Positions 8,801 through 15,937 of a stretch of 35,251 nt of DNA are shown piece after piece (the stretch's first letter is position 1; each line of letters starts with the position of its first letter). A program made the translations under genes and the position numbers. The notes under the pieces were generated by a model. It was not told where the DNA came from and did no database searches. It saw only the letters and a list, made by a program, of their open reading frames with translations. Source of the DNA: Clostridia bacterium (GTDB lineage: Bacteria; Bacillota; Clostridia; Oscillospirales; Acutalibacteraceae); NCBI GenBank assembly GCA_017522205.1, contig JAFWZS010000082.1, forward strand, positions 1 to 35,251, in the 5' to 3' direction.

Positions 8801-9404
8801 TATCGGAAAAGCTGCAAACAAATTCGTCAAGCCTGCTTTCGGGGAAGGGATAGGATATGGCGCTCTGATAGAGCTTTTCCATTGATTCCTCTATACTGCT
8901 GTCATCTCTGCCCTTAAAAAGCACCTCAACAAGGGTGCGGAAGCTTTCTCCGCCGTCCTCGTACATAGACTCAATTGCTTTTTCCATAGCCGCAGCTTTG
9001 ATAACCTTAAGCTCACTTTCGTCGGCAGTTCTGAAGTCGGGAGAAATGCCCAGAAGCTGAAAGTTTTCTTTGACGAGATTCATACAGAAGCTGTCGATTG
9101 TTGAAATCTGAGCACCCGGCAGAAGCATCTGCTGATTTATAAGGTTCACATCACCGGGATTTTCCTTGAGAAGTGAGCTTACGGCAGCGCTGATTCTCTC
9201 TTTCATTTCCTGAGCAGCGGCTCTCGTAAAGGTTACAATAAGCAGTCTGTCAATGCTTGTGGGATTCTCCCTGTCTGTTATACGCTGAATTACTCTTTCG
9301 GTAAGAACTGCGGTTTTACCTGAGCCTGCAGCGGCAGAAACAAGTATACTGCCTCTTCGTGCATCAATTGCATTTTTCTGCCCCGGTGTCCAGTTACGCT
9401 TCAT
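5844..9404 (-). CDS. addA: Helicase-exonuclease AddAB subunit AddA
   Basis: AddA is the UvrD-like helicase and nuclease subunit of AddAB, which resects double-strand breaks for RecA loading. Helicase motifs appear in order: Walker A SAAAGSGKTAVLTERV (about 23-38), Walker B ILIDEYQDT, RVGDVKQSIYSFRQA, ITIHKSKGLEFPV, and MRVLYVALTRAREKL. The C-terminal RecB-type nuclease carries VVVDYKTDRL. The length of 1186 residues is normal. The ATG at 9404 is chosen because GGGAGG has 8-bp spacing to it; a GTG at 9413 overlaps that site. It overlaps the addB 3' end by 11 bp, so translation is probably coupled. Its leader (9411-9432) repeats the addB leader almost exactly. Confidence 0.96.
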   Translation of the reverse strand: MKRNWTPGQKNAIDARRGSILVSAAAGSGKTAVLTERVIQRITDRENPTSIDRLLIVTFTRAAAQEMKERISAAVSSLLKENPGDVNLINQQMLLPGAQISTIDSFCMNLVKENFQLLGISPDFRTADESELKVIKAAAMEKAIESMYEDGGESFRTLVEVLFKGRDDSSIEESMEKLYQSAISYPFPESRLDEFVCSFSDKKPFSESVYGKRIIAHLKENLTYAIECSDEILSAIENDEILTKILYDAASTDKAQCEYICAFLNEGNWDEARRAVFQFSPARRGNTPKSLKDDPFVKRLTDMRKENTDRIRGLSKIMCTSEEEYRDDMKFFLPLMESLVTCTKSFMTCFSEMKKEKKLADFSDIAHMALSLLVKETEDGFESTDLAKEISQNYDEILIDEYQDTNKAQDMLFTSVSRNNLFRVGDVKQSIYSFRQAMPEIFLSLKNSFEAYDSEKDNYPAKIILGNNFRSRKGVTDIINFIFSQIMSEESGGMEYGQEDSLVASAKYDEKSEADTELHIIDTAKLDKFKENKVIAQAKYAADLINRMIADGYTVKDGDTERKATYKDFAVLLRAVGGDRGVTYADVFRKEGIPAFTEVSGKFLMSNEVSLALNILRIIDNPKQDIPLLSVMMSPVFGFTPDEISDLKTETKTGIYEDDKRADVYTCLMRMKEKSEKVSAFLSRISFWRNLSLCLSLGELVSEIYEDTALMAIFDAVDKSGTKRANLMLLCDYASAYEKSGYSGLTGFLSFIEKLRDKKQDMSGSLGISQQADVVKIITIHKSKGLEFPVCILSGCSGKFNTMDISDNMIISHKDGVGLMRRNPETFEQYETLCHNAVKLSLKNDLLSEEMRVLYVALTRAREKLIMLYADDNPLKAIGSMMNRINPCTDRINPVLVKEAYNYGRWIITALLRHKDAKLLREEVGGTENAVLYCESPLKVVFSEYESEVEAETASQKRETADKDFLKLIEERAGYRYKYEALSKVITKRAASEVDRDFIDRDYFASKMPTFMYEGGLTGAMKGIATHTFIQFADYEKAKLSVQNEIDRLFSLGVLSEAEAKGINVKAVETFFESSLAKRILKSEKVMREKKFTIEVPVGEIYPEEAFIAGDEMMMIQGIADCAFLEKGELVVVDYKTDRLNNEDDFRKKYSSQVLLYKKALEQSTGYRVRETLLYSFHLGKEIAVK

Positions 9405-12400
9405 TGTCCTCACCTCCCGAAAGTTTTCTCAGAGCATCGTCGTGCTTCATTTTTTCAATATATCTGTAGTCACCCTTTTCACGAAGGCAGACCTCGCTGT
9501 AATCACACCATTCACAGGTGGTTGAATGTGATGGGCCAAGGGCAGGCTTTGCAGGAATTTTACCCGATTGAACGCTGTCTCCCATTTCTCTTATGAGCTT
9601 GTCCATATATTCCGAAAGTTTTCGGAACTGAGAGAGTGATATGAAATTACCCTTGACGGTTCCTTTTGCATCAAAGTTTGCCGGCAGGAAAAGACCTTTC
9701 TTTTCCTTGTCCATATGCTCAATTACTTCTTCGTCACCGACGAGCATACCGTTCATTTTTGAAAGGGAATAAATCTTCTTCCTGCGCTTTTCTTCGCTCT
9801 CTTCTCTTTCGGAGGTTACGGGCCTTATATTTGCCGGGAAGTAAAGCACTCCTGCAGGAACGCTGTCCTTGTAAAAGCCTTCTTTACTTCTTACGATGCT
9901 CACAAGATAGAGAAGCATCTGCATATTAAGACCGTAAAGCACATCGGAAAGCACAAATTCCTTTGCACCTGATTTATAGTCGATTACTCTTATATATCTT
10001 TTTCCGTCAAGGTCCAGCTTATCTACACGGTCAACGAAGCCTTTTATCTGAACAGAGCCTTCTTTAAGGGTAATGAGCTGAGGCTCAATGTCACCGCCCT
10101 TGCCTATTTTCAGCTCAAAGTCGCACATTTCGAAGTCGCTGTCTCTGAACTCGGCAATAATTCTGTCCATTATGTGACGGAGAATTTTATCCGTTCTCAT
10201 ATAAAGGTAGTTGAAGCGTTCTGTTTTGTCGTCGCTTCCGCCCATATTTCTGTCGATATATTCCTTAAGGCAAGCTCTGATTTCCTCACGGATTTCTTCA
10301 TCGGTAAGGCTCAGAAATTCTCTGCCCTTGTGGTTCCCGAGAACAGTTTCAAGGCAATGGTGAATGATTGTACCGCTGTTTGCAGGGTCAAGTCTCACCT
10401 TCAGTCTGGGACTTGCGTGTACACCGTACTGACAGAAATACTTAAAGGGACACTGATAGTAAACCTCCATCTGTGAGGCGGAAAAGACCATATTTCTGCC
10501 GAAGAGCTTAAGAGCCTTTTCTTTATCCTCAAAAGCAAAACTGCCCTCATCCGTGGCTCTTTCGATTGCTTCAATTTTTGTTCTGTATTCCTCTTTATTC
10601 TTGAAATACTGTCTGAGAGCCTCTGCCTTCGGTGAATTTTCATTCCACTTTTTTGCCATTAGCTCAAAGGCGGCACTTTCACTTTCTATAAGGCTTTCCA
10701 TACTCTCATCAAAAGCAGAAATTTCTTTATGGGATGGCAGAATTTTTCTGATGCTTTTCACACAGTCGCTTTCTTTAAGGCTTTCACCGCCCTGAGAAGA
10801 AGTGACAAAGGAAACAAAGAGCTTTTCCGTTGCGGAAAAGAGTGTGGAGTAAAGAAGAAATCTCTCCTTAGAGATAAAGTCTCTTACGCTGTCACCTGCA
10901 GAAAGTCCGACCTCGTCCATTTTATCCTTTTCTCTAATGCTGAGAAGTCCCGAAGTTGGCTGCTGCAAGGGAAAGGCACCCAGATTCATACCAACGGCAA
11001 AAACAACCTTGCTGTGCTTTGTCATCATTCTGTCAGCCGTGGAAACATAAACCTCATCAAAGCCGTCAGGCAATTTTCCGAGACTTTTTGAAGAGATTAT
11101 AAGCTCAAATATTTCAAGATACCTTTTAAGGCTTACGGTCTTTTCGGTAAGCACACCTGCAATTTCGTCGAAGACCTCCATAAGCACATCCCAGACCTGC
11201 TCCTGCTCTAAGGCAAGCTCAAAAAAGCCGTCTGCTTCAAGTTTAAGAGCATAATCCTTCAGAGCTTCATCTGCCTTTGTTTCACGAAGGAAGAGGTACA
11301 GCTTTTCTGTTATCTCCTTGCCCACCCCATCTTTTACCGATTCCTTGAAGGACACCACATCGGAGGTTATTTTTTCTCTGAGACCGTTTATAGCTTTGAG
11401 GTCTTCCTTTGCTTTTTCGCTTATTTCACGTCCGAAGCCCTCGGGGTTTGCAGTCCACTCCGAAAGCCACTTGCTGCCGTCTATATCCCATGCAAAAACA
11501 TAGTTTTCTGTAAGAGCGATTTCTTCCTCAGTAAAGCCGAGAAGCCCCGTTTTGAGCATACGGAAAACGGTGTCACTCTGAAAGCCGTCAACCGTAAGGC
11601 TGAGAAGACTTTTTATAAGACTTATAAGAGGCTGATTTTCTATGGGCTGACGCTTATCCTCAAAGTAAGGTATGCCGTACTTTTTAAAGGAGGCCTTCAT
11701 CAGTCTTTCATAGGTTTCACCCTCACGGCAGACTACGGCAATGTCACGGCAACGGTATTCACCTTCCCGGAGAAAGCATTTTGTTCTTCTTGCAACGGCA
11801 TCACATTCCGAGTAAATATCTCTGTTTTCCATAACCGTAAGGTTTTTGCTTTCGCCCTCATAAACTTCACTCTTGAGGGCAAAGAGGTTATTATGAAGAT
11901 GCAGCAAATCAGAGGGCAGATTTTTTTCCGTAAAGCTCGTTATAACAGGCTCCTTTATTTCGGTGCCCAGCTTTTTTGCAGTTTTCATAAGGCCTCTGCC
12001 TGTTTTGTTTACAGAGGAAAATGGGCTCAGCTCATCGGTATCGAAAAGATTATCGGTGCAGAGGGTTACATAAAGGCTTTCACCCTGCTTCATCATCACT
12101 TCAATGAGCTTCATTTCACCAAAGGAAAACTCGGAAAAACCGTCAAGCACAATAGTTTTGTCTTTGAAAATATCCGTCTCGGAAAGCACCTTTGCCATTT
12201 GGGAAAGCACATCGGCATCGTCAAAACGGCTTTCACTTACGAGTGAATCATAGGCAGAATAAATGAGGGCAATTTCAGAGAGCTTTCCCTTAAGGGTTTT
12301 GTCGGTGATTTTTTCACTGCAGGAGTAAAGCTCGTCGCTTGTAACGCCCACACGTTTAAGCTCGTCCACACAGGAAAGCATTTTTGTAACAAGGGCAAAA

Positions 12401-12735
12401 TCGTTTCTGTGGCGTCTGAAAACTGTCAGCTTATCTGTGAGTGCCTCAATTGCAAGGGACATCAGAATTACCCTTGCACCCTCTTTGGCTATAGGTTTTT
12501 TAATTCCGCCGTACCTGCTCATAGCATTATTCACGAGACGTGAAAAGCTCAGCACCTCAACCTCTGAGGCATCCTTGGGACCTAAGAGGTGAAGAATTTT
12601 TTTGTCGCTCTCAAAGGTATACTGCTTCGGTACAATGAGCATAGCACTTCTGCCCGAAGAAACTGCGCTTTTCAGGATAGAGTGAGCCTTCATCGTTTTT
12701 CCGCTTTGCTTTGCACCGATAATAAACTGTAGCAT
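9394..12735 (-). CDS. addB: AddAB subunit AddB (iron-sulfur nuclease)
   Basis: AddB is the partner of AddA in double-strand-break processing, with an inactivated helicase fold used for recombination-hotspot recognition and a C-terminal nuclease. The N-terminal nucleotide-binding loop is IIGAKQSGKT (about 5-14). The nuclease core has RVIDYKSGAKEF. The four cysteines that hold the 4Fe-4S cluster are visible as YQCPFKYFC before the nuclease and CEWCDYSEVC near the C-terminus; in this pattern one Cys comes from the first block and three from the second. The length of 1113 residues is typical. The ATG follows GGAGGTG at good spacing and a consensus promoter (12764-12792). It forms an operon with addA (11-bp overlap). 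Confidence 0.95.
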   Translation of the reverse strand: MLQFIIGAKQSGKTMKAHSILKSAVSSGRSAMLIVPKQYTFESDKKILHLLGPKDASEVEVLSFSRLVNNAMSRYGGIKKPIAKEGARVILMSLAIEALTDKLTVFRRHRNDFALVTKMLSCVDELKRVGVTSDELYSCSEKITDKTLKGKLSEIALIYSAYDSLVSESRFDDADVLSQMAKVLSETDIFKDKTIVLDGFSEFSFGEMKLIEVMMKQGESLYVTLCTDNLFDTDELSPFSSVNKTGRGLMKTAKKLGTEIKEPVITSFTEKNLPSDLLHLHNNLFALKSEVYEGESKNLTVMENRDIYSECDAVARRTKCFLREGEYRCRDIAVVCREGETYERLMKASFKKYGIPYFEDKRQPIENQPLISLIKSLLSLTVDGFQSDTVFRMLKTGLLGFTEEEIALTENYVFAWDIDGSKWLSEWTANPEGFGREISEKAKEDLKAINGLREKITSDVVSFKESVKDGVGKEITEKLYLFLRETKADEALKDYALKLEADGFFELALEQEQVWDVLMEVFDEIAGVLTEKTVSLKRYLEIFELIISSKSLGKLPDGFDEVYVSTADRMMTKHSKVVFAVGMNLGAFPLQQPTSGLLSIREKDKMDEVGLSAGDSVRDFISKERFLLYSTLFSATEKLFVSFVTSSQGGESLKESDCVKSIRKILPSHKEISAFDESMESLIESESAAFELMAKKWNENSPKAEALRQYFKNKEEYRTKIEAIERATDEGSFAFEDKEKALKLFGRNMVFSASQMEVYYQCPFKYFCQYGVHASPRLKVRLDPANSGTIIHHCLETVLGNHKGREFLSLTDEEIREEIRACLKEYIDRNMGGSDDKTERFNYLYMRTDKILRHIMDRIIAEFRDSDFEMCDFELKIGKGGDIEPQLITLKEGSVQIKGFVDRVDKLDLDGKRYIRVIDYKSGAKEFVLSDVLYGLNMQMLLYLVSIVRSKEGFYKDSVPAGVLYFPANIRPVTSEREESEEKRRKKIYSLSKMNGMLVGDEEVIEHMDKEKKGLFLPANFDAKGTVKGNFISLSQFRKLSEYMDKLIREMGDSVQSGKIPAKPALGPSHSTTCEWCDYSEVCLREKGDYRYIEKMKHDDALRKLSGGEDNEA
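9411..9432 (-). repeat. addA leader copy of the addB leader sequence
   Basis: This stretch contains the addA ribosome binding site and matches 12740-12760 over 21 bases with one extra base (shared CCGAAAGTTTTCTCAG on the plus strand, plus CACCTC). Here it is also coding for the last residues of AddB. Confidence 0.75.
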
Positions 12736-12763
12736 AGTGCACCTCCGAAAGTTTTCTCAGCTT

Positions 12764-12792
12764 ATTATACATTAAGCTTATGGTTTTTTCAA
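12764..12792 (-). promoter_or_regulatory. addBA sigma-A promoter
   Basis: On the minus strand TTGAAA (12787-12792), 17 bp, TATAAT (12764-12769) lies 29 bp before the addB start. Confidence 0.8.
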
Positions 12793-12807
12793 GGCGGAAA
12801 ATAATTG

Positions 12808-12836
12808 TTGAATTTTTTCTTATTATATAGTATAAT
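12808..12836 (+). promoter_or_regulatory. Promoter of the phosphatase-ymdB-recG-luxS cluster
   Basis: TTGAAT (12808-12813), 17 bp, TATAAT (12831-12836) lies about 43 bp before the phosphatase ATG. It is divergent from the addBA promoter, with the two -35 boxes 15 bp apart. Confidence 0.8.
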
Positions 12837-12879
12837 TACTTGATATATATTCTAACGTATAGAAAGCAGGAAAACTACT

Positions 12880-13587
12880 ATGAAAACCTACCGTATTCAT
12901 CTAATAAGACACGGTCTTACTGACGATAACATAAAAGGCGTTTATTCGGGCAGAAACGAAACCTCTCTTTCAGAAGAGGGCAAGGCTCAATTAATGCAGA
13001 TGAAAGAGGAATATAAATACCCTGAGGTTGATTTCGTTTTCTCCTCACCTCTTAAGCGCTGCACAGAAACTGCAGAGCTTCTCTACCCCCACTTAAAGCC
13101 CATTGTAATTGATGAGTTGACTGAGTATAATTTCGGTGAATTTGAGGGCAGAACAGCTGAGGAGCTTCATGAAAAAGAGCCTCTTTTTGACCGCTGGCTT
13201 TTAGGTGAAGAGAACATCAAGCCTCCCTTTGGTGAAAGCAACCGTGAATTTATTGACAGAATATGCAACGCCTTTGTAAAAATCGTTGACGGTGTTGTAA
13301 AGTCAGGCAGCGACAACGTTGCAATCATTACTCACGGCGGTGTGATTTCCTCTCTGCTTTCAAACTTCGGCATTCCCGAAGCCTCTGTCAGTGAATGGAT
13401 GACACCCTCGGGCTGCGGATTTACACTTCTTATTTCACACTATCTGTGGATGTCGGGACACAAGGCTGAGGTTATAAAGGAGCTTCCGGAAATTCCTCAG
13501 GATGAAGCAGAAGGCAACTACTACGACGGTTGGGACTACTATCCCAATGACGATGATTTCGATATAAGCGAATACCTTAACGACTGA
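12880..13587 (+). CDS. Histidine phosphatase family protein (phosphoglycerate mutase-like)
   Basis: This is a two-histidine phosphatase of 235 residues. The phosphorylated His lies in HLIRHGLTDDN (about 8-18), the second His in AIITHGGVISSLL, and the arginine/glutamate catalytic set in FSSPLKRCTETAELL and YNFGEFEGRTAEEL. Such enzymes range from phosphoglycerate mutases to small-metabolite phosphatases such as those acting on alpha-ribazole phosphate. The acidic C-terminal tail and lack of the mutase-specific insert make a phosphatase more likely; the substrate cannot be told. It is first in a plus-strand gene string, with the next gene 11 bp downstream. Confidence 0.88.
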   Translation: MKTYRIHLIRHGLTDDNIKGVYSGRNETSLSEEGKAQLMQMKEEYKYPEVDFVFSSPLKRCTETAELLYPHLKPIVIDELTEYNFGEFEGRTAEELHEKEPLFDRWLLGEENIKPPFGESNREFIDRICNAFVKIVDGVVKSGSDNVAIITHGGVISSLLSNFGIPEASVSEWMTPSGCGFTLLISHYLWMSGHKAEVIKELPEIPQDEAEGNYYDGWDYYPNDDDFDISEYLND

Positions 13588-13598
13588 AAGGATTTACA

Positions 13599-14372
13599 AT
13601 GAATATTCTTGTTTTAGGTGACGTGGTCGGTGAAATCGGCTGCGAATTCCTTAGAAAAAAACTGCCGGCACTAAAAAAACTGAAGGGAATTGACTTCTGC
13701 ATTGCAAACGGTGAAAACTCCTCAACGGGCAACGGCATCACCCCCTACTCTGCTGATTATCTGTTTTCAAGCGGAGTGGACTTTATCACAACGGGCAACC
13801 ACGTTTTCAGACGCAAGGAGGTTTTTGAGCTCCTTGACGAAAGCGAGTTCATTATAAGACCTATGAATTTTCATCCCTCCTGCCCCGGTGTGGGATACAG
13901 AATTGTTGACCTCGGGTTTAACAGTATCGGTATTCTCAACCTTTCGGGAGCTATGTATCTTGACAAGTGTGCCTGTCCCTTTGAAACGGCAGACAAGGCA
14001 ATTGAGGAGATGAAAAAGCAGACGGATATTATCCTCGTTGATTTTCATGCAGAGGCAACAAGCGAGAAGAAGGCTCTCGGCTTTTATCTTGACGGAAGAG
14101 TTTCGGCTCTTTTCGGCACTCACACTCACGTTCAGACAAGTGACGCAACCATTCTCAAGGGCGGCACTGGCTATATTACCGACCTTGGTATGTGCGGTGT
14201 AATCGACAGCGTTCTCGGTGTTGACAAAAAGATTGTTATTGACAAATTCAGATTCGGTATGCCCGTACGATTTGACGGTGCAACCGGTGACTGTATGCTC
14301 AACGGCTGCATTTTCACAATTGACGAAAAAAGCGGCAGATGTACCTCTGCCGAAGCTATAGATTTAAGGTGA
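13599..14372 (+). CDS. TIGR00282/YmdB-family metallophosphoesterase
   Basis: This 257-residue protein belongs to the YmdB family of dinuclear-metal phosphodiesterases. Motifs in order are LVLGDVVGEIG at the N-terminus, NGENSSTGNGIT, TTGNHVFRRKEV, LVDFHAEATSEKKALG, and GTHTHVQTSDATILKGGTGY, covering the Asp, Asn and His metal ligands. Bacillus YmdB hydrolyses 2',3'-cyclic nucleotides and influences biofilm versus motility choice; whether this holds here is inference. It commonly sits near rny in Bacillus, but here it lies between a histidine phosphatase and an orphan solute-binding protein. It ends 4 bp before the next ATG. Confidence 0.92.
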   Translation: MNILVLGDVVGEIGCEFLRKKLPALKKLKGIDFCIANGENSSTGNGITPYSADYLFSSGVDFITTGNHVFRRKEVFELLDESEFIIRPMNFHPSCPGVGYRIVDLGFNSIGILNLSGAMYLDKCACPFETADKAIEEMKKQTDIILVDFHAEATSEKKALGFYLDGRVSALFGTHTHVQTSDATILKGGTGYITDLGMCGVIDSVLGVDKKIVIDKFRFGMPVRFDGATGDCMLNGCIFTIDEKSGRCTSAEAIDLR

Positions 14373-14376
14373 CAGT

Positions 14377-15906
14377 ATGAAAAAACTTATTCCGATTATA
14401 CTTCTCTTTGTTCTTCTTATCGGTATTCTTACCACGGTTATAAAAACGAGAATGGATTCTCCCGCCGAAGACCCTGTAAGCACCTCCGTCACTATTCCCA
14501 CAGAGGAAAAGTCAGGCGAAATAAGACTTGGGTATTTCAAGGAGAAATCACTTAATCCGTACAAGACCACAAGCACCTTCAACAGAAATCTTTCAACACT
14601 TATTTACGACAGCCTTTTTGTGATTGAAGATGACTTTTCGGCTCTTCCGCTTATTGCAGAAAGCTTTACCAACGAGGGCAACAAGCTGACGGTTAAGATA
14701 AACAGTGAAATTTATTTTTCTGACGGCTCTCTCGTTACTACGGCTGACGTTGCCTATTCTTTCAGAATGGCTAAGGATGATGAATTTTACAGCAAGAGAC
14801 TTTCTAACTTCAACACTGCAGTTAAGGGTGACGAATCGGTTATTTTTACAATGCAGCACAGCGACATTTATGCTGAGAGTAATCTGGTTTTCCCCATTAT
14901 CAAAATAGGCTCTGCAGGTGACAAATATCCTGTCGGCAGTGGCAGATATAAAGTGAAAAAATCAGGCGGAAAGCTCTATCTCAAGGCTAACGAATATTCA
15001 ACCCACGGTGAGGAAATGGCAACAGACACCATAAGGCTCACTCCCATAAGTGCAGACAAAACTGAGCTTTACCTTCTGCAGACCGGTGACCTTACCACTT
15101 ATTTTGACGACCTTTCAAGCGGCAGCTTCACCAAAATCAACGCAAATATGGTGAGAGTTCCGCTTAATAACCTCCTTTATATCGGTCTTAACAGCAATAA
15201 CAAATTCCTTAAAGACAATGCAGTCAAAAAGGCAATTGAGCTTTGCACCGACAAAAGGACAATCTGTGACGGTATTTACGGCGGTTACTGCAGAAAAACC
15301 GAGACGGTTTTCAATCCCGACTGGCATCTTTCAAAGACCTATGAAGCAAAGGAAAGTGAATTCAGTGCCATAAAAGCAGGTGAAGTTCTTGAAGAGGCAA
15401 ACTATGTCTATGCCTACAAGAAAAACAAGTTCCGTTCAAAGAATTTTGAGTTCCTTAAACTCAAATTCATTGTAAACGAGGAAAACAAGCTGAGGGTTGA
15501 AGCAGCAAAACTCATTACAAAAAATCTCCGTTTGGCAGGCTTTGATGTCTCCTTGCAGAAGCTTCCCTTCAGCGAGTATCAGACTGCAATCAAAAACGGA
15601 AGCTTTGACCTCTATCTCGGTGAAATTGTGCTTTCACCCGGTATGGATTTATCCGTCTTCTTCTCTTCTGACGGTGAGCTTTCAGCAGGTGTGGGAGCAA
15701 ATCAGACTGCTTCTGATGCTTACTTCGACTTTGTTTCGGGTACGGTGGATTTTTCAACCTTCAATCAGGTTATGGCTCACGAAAAGCCGATTATCCCCAT
15801 TTGCTACAGAGACGGTATGGTGTGTTTTTCAAGAGCTCTCTCCTACGAAGGCAGCGTCAATCACTACGACTTATATAAAAACGTTTATTCCTGGGAAATA
15901 AAATAA
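14377..15906 (+). CDS. Membrane-anchored ABC-type solute-binding protein (SBP_bac_5)
   Basis: This 509-residue extracytoplasmic solute-binding protein resembles oligopeptide/nickel binders of the SBP_bac_5 family. The N-terminal hydrophobic helix (LIPIILLFVLLIGILTTVI, about 4-22) has no lipobox cysteine, so it is probably a membrane anchor rather than a lipoprotein signal. Family features include GEIRLGYFKEKSLNPYKTT near the start, SLVTTADVAYSFRMAKD, and KKAIELCTDKRTICDGIYGG. No permease or ATPase genes are in the window, so its transporter partners, if any, are elsewhere. It begins 4 bp after the ymdB-like gene and is followed 31 bp later by recG, so it belongs to that transcription unit. 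Confidence 0.88.
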   Translation: MKKLIPIILLFVLLIGILTTVIKTRMDSPAEDPVSTSVTIPTEEKSGEIRLGYFKEKSLNPYKTTSTFNRNLSTLIYDSLFVIEDDFSALPLIAESFTNEGNKLTVKINSEIYFSDGSLVTTADVAYSFRMAKDDEFYSKRLSNFNTAVKGDESVIFTMQHSDIYAESNLVFPIIKIGSAGDKYPVGSGRYKVKKSGGKLYLKANEYSTHGEEMATDTIRLTPISADKTELYLLQTGDLTTYFDDLSSGSFTKINANMVRVPLNNLLYIGLNSNNKFLKDNAVKKAIELCTDKRTICDGIYGGYCRKTETVFNPDWHLSKTYEAKESEFSAIKAGEVLEEANYVYAYKKNKFRSKNFEFLKLKFIVNEENKLRVEAAKLITKNLRLAGFDVSLQKLPFSEYQTAIKNGSFDLYLGEIVLSPGMDLSVFFSSDGELSAGVGANQTASDAYFDFVSGTVDFSTFNQVMAHEKPIIPICYRDGMVCFSRALSYEGSVNHYDLYKNVYSWEIK

Positions 15907-15937
15907 ACAAGTCAGAATAAATGAAAGGAGGAAAATT

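Noticed and set aside
10729..11091. 120-residue plus-strand reading frame inside addB
   Set aside because: It is antisense to conserved AddB coding sequence, has no ribosome binding site and no domain.
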